Source of the DNA: Cheiracanthium punctorium
Taxonomy: Eukaryota > Arthropoda > Arachnida > Araneae > Cheiracanthiidae
Length of the DNA stretch: 64,000 bases
Assembly (NCBI GenBank): GCA_038373885.1
Contig: JAWZYV010016944.1
Span: 248,001 to 312,000, forward strand
Direction: 5' to 3'
In this document: piece by piece, positions 57,024 through 64,000 of the stretch
Numbering within the stretch: position 1 is the stretch's first letter
Layout: every line of letters starts with the position of its first letter
Program-made: the position numbers and the translations under genes
The notes under the pieces: generated by a model
The model's database searches: none
The model's input: the letters and a program-made list of their open reading frames with translations, nothing else
What the model was told of the DNA's origin: nothing

Positions 57024-58360
57024 AACAAAGAAAAAGCGTCATCTTTAGAAATTCCTGACACAAAATATAGTAAAGGTATTAAAATGATTTTTGAATTGTG
57101 ATTGAAAAAGATACATTTTTGTGTAATAAAAATAAAAAGAAATTAATAAAATGCAGTTAATTTGAATTTGAAAACACATAAATATAACTCAAAGTTTCCC
57201 GTCTTAAAAATTACTATAATTCACTCCGCTTGGGATTTTAACAAAAGTTTTTAATATTTTGCAATAAATTGCACCTTAAATTAAATAAAATTCTCCTAAT
57301 AATTTAAACTATAATTATTTAGATATCTAAAAATGCAAGAACAATAATTAACTCATTCAAGGTAAAAGTTCAAAGTAAATTCAAGTAATTAAGTTGAAAG
57401 TAAAAAAATATTTTTTTTTCTTTGCATTTTTCGTGTTCTTTTCGTTTAAAAATATTTTTCATCTATTTTATTTTATAAGTATAGTTCAATTTGAGTGTAT
57501 AAGTACTACGAACAAGTCCTGAAAATTTCAAGGTATTATATTGATGCGTTCAAGGATAAGGTACAGTCACCAAGTAACGCCCCTTTTTGTAAAAAGCAAA
57601 TTTATAAAATAATATACCAAGTGAAGTTATAAATAAAGCATCAGAGTTAAGTTGAGACATTTCTTTATTATTCTGAACAGTCAAAAACTTCTTAACACTG
57701 TTAATTTTTCTACAAAAATAGCTTTAACAAAAAACAAGAAATTCTCAGAATATTTTTTTAGAAGCCTAATTACGTCCCGGGGACGAAATTGAGATTACAA
57801 TAATCAGTACGTAAACTTAAATTTTATCTTTAAAGGTAATTATTAATAATCATAATTATTATATCTAATCAGACTTTTATTAATCATTGGTATAGTTTAA
57901 GTAATTTTAATTCTCCAAACAGATTGCACAAATAAAATTTACTCCTGGATTTTCAACACAATCCTCATACATCCATTGGAAACAAATTTGTTTTCACTAT
58001 ATCTTAGGCAACAAATGTCGTATGATGGAAATTTTGTTATCAAATTGTTCACAAAATAAGCTATAATGTATGATTAAAAATAAAAATTGAATTTGTTGAG
58101 GAATTTCAGTGAACTCTATCTTAATAAATATAAATAACACATTCTTAAAGAGTGTAGTGTACTACAATTTACTCATATTCCGTAATAAACAACAGCCATT
58201 ATTTTCTGTGAACGGCATAAAATTTTAACAAAAATGTAAGAGAAAAAAACCTCTGAAAAACAGAGAGGGCAATGTTTATTAATTCTGTATATTGTAAGGA
58301 ATCTCTAGAGGTGTGAAGTTGAGGAAGTTATATACTTTAGGGAGAGATCGTAAGACAAAT
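57024..58360. other. No gene recognised
   Basis: AT-rich, nothing identified. Confidence 0.6.
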
Positions 58361-58594
58361 TTAGGGCGAGATTCAAGTGAAACGCGCGCAATCGAGTTCG
58401 AATCGAACGTTTTACAGTCCCCAGTTCCCATTCAGTCCCCAGAATGCTTCCAATGAACAAACCTATCTCACTGTCACGTGATGAAAACACGATTGTTTTG
58501 TTTCAGTTGAATAAGAAACATTGATATATTTCGAAGTTTCCCCTCTTCGAGGCGGAAAACGTTCGAATTGTGTTTCACTTGAATTTCGCCCTTA
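58361..58594. mobile_element. MITE-like element, ~235 bp, ~40-bp inverted ends
   Basis: TTAGGGCGAGATTCAAGTGA at the left is inverted at the right (reads TAAGGGCGAAATTCAAGTGA). The pairing extends to 'gttcgaa-cgaacgtttt'. The interior includes two 'agtccccag' motifs and a CACGTGA. No ORF of note. Target duplication unclear. Confidence 0.75.
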
Positions 58595-59109
58595 GTTCAA
58601 ACTATTGAAGCAGTTACAGCGATCGCTCAATTTAGAAGTGTGCTCTGTACTAACATTTTAATTAAAATTTTATGAGTATTATAATATCTTCCGCTGTAAT
58701 GTTTTGAAGTTCAGAAATAAATGTTAAGTTGATGGTATATAGAGGTGTTTGTTTAATACGTACCACCAAACCCCATCAAGACTCACTAGATCTCACAGTT
58801 AGAATCTGAAAAAGAAGGAATTTTTGGAAGAACTTTTTTACAGCAGAAAATGCAAAATATGTCTTATTAACCCCCAATATCTCCTATGCCTTCAAAATTT
58901 ATTATTTTTAATTTAAATTTACTATTTTTAATTGTTTTTAGTGTATTGTTTATTATTTCTAATTCTAACTGCATGGTTCATGCTGCAATATCATTCTGTT
59001 ACTTCCATTTCTATTATGGCTGCTTCTTATTTTGAAATCTCGTATTGGCATCATCTTTGGACTTTGCCACTATGTTTGTGTCATTTCCACGTTTTATAAT
59101 AGTAATGGT
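58595..59109. other. No gene recognised
   Basis: AT-rich spacer. Confidence 0.6.
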
Positions 59110-59360
59110 GCCAACCGGATTGTATGGTGGGTAAAGCACCGTACATGGTTTCGGGTTCAATTCCCGGCGGTCGGGGTTCGATCCCCGACTGGGCGTAGTT
59201 GTCGTTTGTCCGTCCCTTCATAGGGGGCGACGTTGATCCACTTACTAGGTTCCCCCATAATAAAGTGGCCAACAATTCCGGCTCGTTATGGCCAAAGCCT
59301 TCCAAGGCAGTGGCCGGCCATTGGAAAAAATAATAATGGTCGTGCAACTAAGTTGAATAT
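59110..59360 (+). mobile_element. tRNA-derived SINE with two B-box-like motifs
   Basis: A-box-like TGGTGGGTAAAGCACC (59125-59140) is followed by CGGGTTCAATTCCCGG (59152-59167) and TCGGGGTTCGATCCCCGA (59171-59188). The second is ~46 bases from the A-box, the normal tRNA distance. A GC-rich body ('gtcgtttgtccgtcccttca', 'agtggccggccatt') and an A/T-rich tail ('aaaaaataataatgg') follow. No full cloverleaf. ORFs on both strands here are shadows. Confidence 0.8.
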
Positions 59361-61260
59361 CATAACTACCAATATCATGCAACCTACAGAAACCTTGCTA
59401 TTTTCTCTTCCTATTAATTTGCGATGTAAAATCGGTGGCACCTGGTGATAGAGCTTGTCATTCCAACTTTCCATTCCATCTCTCTACATCTTAGGTATAT
59501 GCTGTTAGGCTTATATGATGATCAGTCTTACGAGTTCTCACATGGTAGCAGTGGAAGTATTACGGCATGCAATCCCATTTTGTTTGGAAAGCTCTGGTGG
59601 TTTTTTTTTTTTTTTTGATTTTTGTTATTTTGTGTGTGCGATTTCTTTTGCTCGATGGTTATTGTTTGGATATCCATATTAAGTAAGTTTAGCTGTTTTA
59701 CATTTTATATATATATACATATATATATAGATAGATATAGATATAGATACATAGATAGATAGATAAATATGGTAGAACTAATTTTCATTTTCATCAAGAC
59801 GGCTGAGGACAAATTTAAATTTTCAACCTAATAAACTTACACAGATTTGAATAAAATATTTAATAAAACCGTTGAAAGGGCATGCATACATAAGATATAT
59901 GTATAAAAGTGATAGACGCAAGAAAAATGAACAAAAAGCATGACCATTATGCTCTTGAATAATAAATAGTTTATACGAGATATAAAATGAATAAAAATGC
60001 AATATATCATAAATGCGCATTTCACCTCGCCGAATATGGAAATTAAATTTATGAAATTTATCATTGCGATGTCTAGTTTTATCTTCTACTCCATGTATTT
60101 TACTTCATGAATAACAAACAGGAAAAAAATCCTGAAACATATAAATGCAATTTAAGTTGGAATAAAACTATATGCAAGAGAACGCGCATTTATAAAATGC
60201 ATCAAAGTCAGGTTTAGCCTTTTAGGTATGCAAATTATTTCTGTGCTTAATACGATTTAGAACGTGTTGATAGACCCTTACGTTACTAGTGCAAAATGGT
60301 TGGTAGAAATAGTATCTGTGATCCATTAGTATCACAAGATAGTGTTTGAGCCTGATAGAATTTCAAATATCTGTTTCCGTCACATAATTGGACTAATGAT
60401 TTGAGTAATGTCTGATAATTAAATTAGAGACTATACCATTTTAAAATTCAACTATAAGTGTTGAAACCAAATATATGCATCAGATTTAAGGAATTCAGCT
60501 ACATGATATCTACTTTTTTTACGAATTCTACCACAGTAAAAATCTTCGATACACTAAAGAGGAATAAAACGTGTAACATTTGTGTTATTGTACTTATTAA
60601 CTAATGAAAAATTTACATTTTCATAAATACGATAATTATGGGTTTAAATGTTGCTGTAAAATTCAAGTTTTTCAAACGTCCCTTTTACGAAGGGAAGACG
60701 GTAACTCTTTCTTTCGACAATCATTCGATTAATAAAGTTACAAGTTTCAGAACATGCAAAATAAATTACTTAAAGGTTTTTAAATGCTTTTTTCTATGAA
60801 AATACAAATACATATTTGAACTCAGTACTCGCAATTAATTAGGAATGCATCAAAGAAAATAAATATTTCCTTTTGAAAATTGGAATTCTTTTATCTTTTG
60901 TCTAAATCATCTAAAAATTAACCAGAAGTTAGAGTAGTAGAAAATAACATGAAAATAAACGTATGAAATAAAACCACTGATACCTTTACACATGTACTCG
61001 AAAGTTGAGGACATGTTCTCACTAAAGAATGGAACCACACACGATTTGTTGCGAACTTTTGATTTCAGAAAATGACCCTGTTTGAAGGTATTTTTTTCTT
61101 AAACGTAATCATAAAAATATATTTTAATGTTCTTCCAATTAAAAATGTTAGCATTCTATAAAAATATTTTGGTATTGTTGATGTGTCAAACACTAAATGT
61201 TTTATGTCTATTTCGTCGAAACATTTTTTTTAAAGGAAAAGATTAAATCAAGATAAACTT
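59361..61260. other. No gene recognised; microsatellites inside
   Basis: T run at about 59600-59616 and an AT/GATA repeat at about 59706-59768. The remainder is AT-rich. Confidence 0.6.
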
Positions 61261-61358
61261 CCCTTGTAGCACAACTAGTTCAAAAAACATCTTTTGCAAG
61301 TCAAAAGACGTGTTTGAGCATGTTCTGACCGTCTTTAGAACTAGTTCTGCTACTAGGG
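61261..61358. mobile_element. Tiny MITE-like palindrome, 98 bp
   Basis: CCCTTGTAGCACAACTAGTT at the left matches the inverted right end (reads CCCTAGTAGCAGAACTAGTT). The interior has 'aagac'-type partial symmetry. Confidence 0.7.
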
Positions 61359-63154
61359 TTATTAAAAAAATTTCAGAAATTTTCTTTCACTGAGAACGTG
61401 GCTGTTCGTAAATTTCCACACTAATATGACAATTTTGAAATCTATGGCACTATACTATTTTTGTATCGAGGTAGTCCAATGTTTAAAGTTCCAAACTTGT
61501 CATCGAAACTTTATACCACCTTGTATGTACGATGCACGTGCAAGCTCAATCTGCGGTTCCCATAATCCTCTCAGCTCTCGTTTTCAGTTTCCGTAGAGTG
61601 CCCATATTCAGTCTTTTTTATGATGAGGTTCTAAATTGTACTGGGGATCCTATAGAGCGTTAAAATGGGAGGCCTTGCCACCGCACGACAGGTAGGCTCC
61701 TGCTTTTATGTATACGTGGATACGTAATATGACGCGATAACGGTCGGTGATGCAGATATTAATTACCGTTTTCATAACTCGCAGAAAATTTTCGATCTAA
61801 TCTGTATAACATCTAACATTTAATTAATAAAGTTAAGAGCAGATTATTCAATAGAAATCGCATTTGAATTAGAAATTAATAACATTTTATACAATAGAAA
61901 CTAATATTAATACTTAAAATAAAACGAATATCATTCAATACGTTTTATTTTATACATTTTAGTTCGACCACTGTCGATCAAAAAAAGTCTGTCTCAAAAT
62001 TTCATAAGAAATTTATAAAAAAAAAATGGCGTACATAACTGAATCCAGTCAAAAATTGAGCGATATTAAACTTACTATTACTCTATAGTTCCTATTTTTT
62101 CACTATCTTTAGAAAACGGCAATGATTTTCATAATAGTACTAAAATAACTAAATGATACTATTTTTAGACAGTTATGAATTCAAGAAATGTTCTTCAGAG
62201 AAATGACATAAAAATTACATATATTTCGCATGTAACAATGCTCACATTTCGAGATTTTAACAAGTGTCGGTTTTATGAAAAAAATTTCGACCTGAAGATT
62301 TGTCATTCGGAGGAAAGTCATTCTAAAAATTGTAGGGGTGCGCATGCGGCATAACTGTGATTCAACGAGGCGACAACCGTCGCGGGATTTCTGACATAGA
62401 CGAAGGAAGACACTCGCACACCGTTTCCAAAATCCCGTTTCTGAAACGGGGAAAACCATTTCCGGACTGTCGTCTCAGCTACAGCTTTTCTCCCGTGCAC
62501 AACACAAGCGTTTCCTGGCAGCGGCGATTTGTGAAGGAACTTAACGTTGCTGTTAGGAAGTGTCGGAAATGTAGTTAGTTTCTTCTTCTTTACTCCACAC
62601 ACACGCCTCCGCCATTTACGACGCTGAAATGGAATACAAAAACAAAATTGCGTTACTTGATGAACTGGGAAAGAACGAGTACATCTAGTAATGGGGGGGG
62701 GGGATAGTGCGATAGATTAATTCAGCGGCATTGCCCGTCAAAGTAAAATGTTAATGAATGTTTTAGGATATTAATTGCACAAGTTACATTGTATGCTGAT
62801 AAACTTTCTCTTTCCATTTCTAAAACAGCTCCGAAAGCAAAAGAACTAAAGTCCGCCCTGTGTGAACTTTACTGCCTGTCACCTTCTAGAAAATTCTGCA
62901 AATCAAAACATTAAATAAAATGTGATTAAAACATAATTGTCACAGGTAATAAATTATTTATGCTTTATTTGTAAAGTTCCGGAGCAAGAATTTAAAGAAT
63001 GAAAATCGAATAACAATTTTACGATGTTGACATTACTGACGTCGCTTTTCGACGACAAGCATTTAATTAAGCATTGAATTAATGCGGTCAATTTAAGCAG
63101 ATGCATTTTTAAAAATATTTTTTACATTGCATAGTTTTCGTTTAACTTTTCTTT
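61359..63154. other. No confident gene; two GC-richer patches
   Basis: 61550-61760 has an ATG-led 9-codon frame (MGGLATARQ, 61665-61691) ending at a donor-like CAG|GTAGGC. 62340-62640 is CpG-rich with a palindrome CCCGTTTCTGAAACGGG (62433-62449) and overlapping ORFs on both strands, none recognised. An 11-G run is at 62693-62703. Either patch could mark a host promoter or first exon; neither is proven. Confidence 0.35.
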
Positions 63155-63787
63155 CAGAGTGTCCCAAAAAGGTTATGCACGCTTTACTTTTTTATCTATG
63201 AGAGATAAATGAAAAATGCCAGTTGAAGAAATGTTCAAAAGAAGGTAGGAAAAAAGACTATTAGAAAAAAAATCCACTTGTTAATTTTCAAAAGTTCCAC
63301 ATTTTAAAATATGTATAGGATCCACGAACCAAAAAAGTCTCTGTAAAATGTGTTCCATACACTAACAAGATGGTGTACAAAATTTGAGAAATAGAAAAGC
63401 AAAAATCCCATCGTTGCGTTTCAGGGGTCGTATATTTACAAAAGCAGATAATTTACTTTTTTTAATTTTTTAATTTAGCAACAAGATTTGCATAAAATCC
63501 ATGCAGAGATCTGAGCATCTGCGTTTAAAGATGTCTCTGAGGAGGCTTCGTGATGAAATTTTGTGCATCACCTCTTTAATGCATAGGGCACATTTTACTA
63601 ACTGATTTTTTTAAGGGATTGTATAAAAATTTAAAATATACAACTTTTTAAAAATTAAGAGCATTTTTTTTCTTTACGTAGCCTGTTTTCCTACCTTATT
63701 TTGAAATTTTTTTTTCTAATTGCATTACCCACTTATCTCTAATAGATAAAAAATTAAAGTTCGTTAAAACCTTTTTGGGATATACTG
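63155..63787. mobile_element. Mariner-type element, 633 bp, ~70-bp TIRs
   Basis: CAGAGTGTCCCAAAAAGGTT at the left is inverted at the right (reads CAGTATATCCCAAAAAGGTT). Arms continue through 'tttatctat-agagata'. TA follows the right end; the left flank is TT. The interior shares 'tttcaggggtcgta', 'gggcacatttta' and 'tgtataaaaatttaa' motifs with the elements at 7561 and 24927. No transposase remains. Confidence 0.75.
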
Positions 63788-64000
63788 TATTTCTCCAGTA
63801 AGCAGTTGTGCTATCAGTTCGAAGTATTTTTAGTAACTGAAGCATTTATGTTATTGTATAATTTTTCATTTCATTCTCTTTATGCTAATGGAATACAAGA
63901 ACTAGTTGGCAATAATGAATCATTAAAACTTTTACTAAACGGTGAATGTTTCTGCGGCTTATGTGATACTCTTATATTTTGTAAAAAGGTTTCATGAGAG
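63788..64000. other. Window end; unrecognised ORF
   Basis: A 63-codon frame (63806-63997) is open almost to the window edge (e.g. LYNFSFHSLYANGIQELVGN). It could be the start of an exon but has no recognisable motif. Confidence 0.25.

Noticed and set aside
59110..59200. Functional tRNA gene
   Set aside because: A- and B-boxes are present but no acceptor stem or complete cloverleaf forms, and a SINE body follows.
62181..62602. Overlapping ORFs on both strands as genes
   Set aside because: They arise from a stop-poor CpG-rich patch; neither strand has a recognised motif or splice framework.

Overview
This 64 kb window is AT-rich, intron-free-looking, non-prokaryotic DNA. It has long A/T runs, many di- and tetranucleotide microsatellites, no operon-like coding and no rRNA or canonical tRNA gene. 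The mobile-element mix (mariner-type elements, Helitrons with CTAG ends, a Jockey-clade LINE, tRNA-derived SINEs, and a PIN-like nuclease family common in arthropods) suggests an arthropod, perhaps a chelicerate such as a spider. That assignment is inference. I found no intact, recognisable host protein-coding gene; nearly every short ORF looks like a chance reading frame or lies inside a repeat.

Layout. 0-10 kb: a Helitron 3' end with ~120-bp internal repeats, a SINE relic, an element with 12-bp inverted ends and 173-bp internal repeats, a 653-bp mariner-type element, and a 1.87-kb mariner-type element holding a second Helitron end and carrying a tandem duplication over its left border. 10-19 kb: a SINE, a ~2.9-kb inverted-repeat-bounded segment containing a broken PIN-like nuclease gene and interrupted by a palindromic mariner derivative, a probable LTR (minus strand), and a complete-looking 1.69-kb non-autonomous Helitron (minus strand). 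19-29 kb: mostly featureless AT-rich DNA with three foldback elements, one more mariner-type element and microsatellites.

29-42 kb: a 175-bp segment present twice at 100% identity in opposite orientation, a possible LTR, a 1.79-kb element with ~530-bp inverted arms, five direct diverged copies of a ~0.3-0.45-kb unit, and a hAT-type MITE with a perfect 8-bp target duplication. 42-64 kb: degenerate coding-like sequence near 43 kb, an unexplained 183-codon ORF, a piggyBac-type MITE with TTAA ends, a Jockey reverse-transcriptase relic, a mariner transposase N-terminal relic, hairpins, small MITEs, a SINE with two B-box-like motifs, and another mariner-type element at the right edge.

The window is best read as intergenic or intronic DNA built from layered transposon insertions. 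The most notable items are the inverted-repeat-bounded PIN nuclease pseudogene, the perfect 175-bp inverted duplication, and the palindromic mariner whose symmetry extends into its flanks. All repeat boundaries were read by eye.
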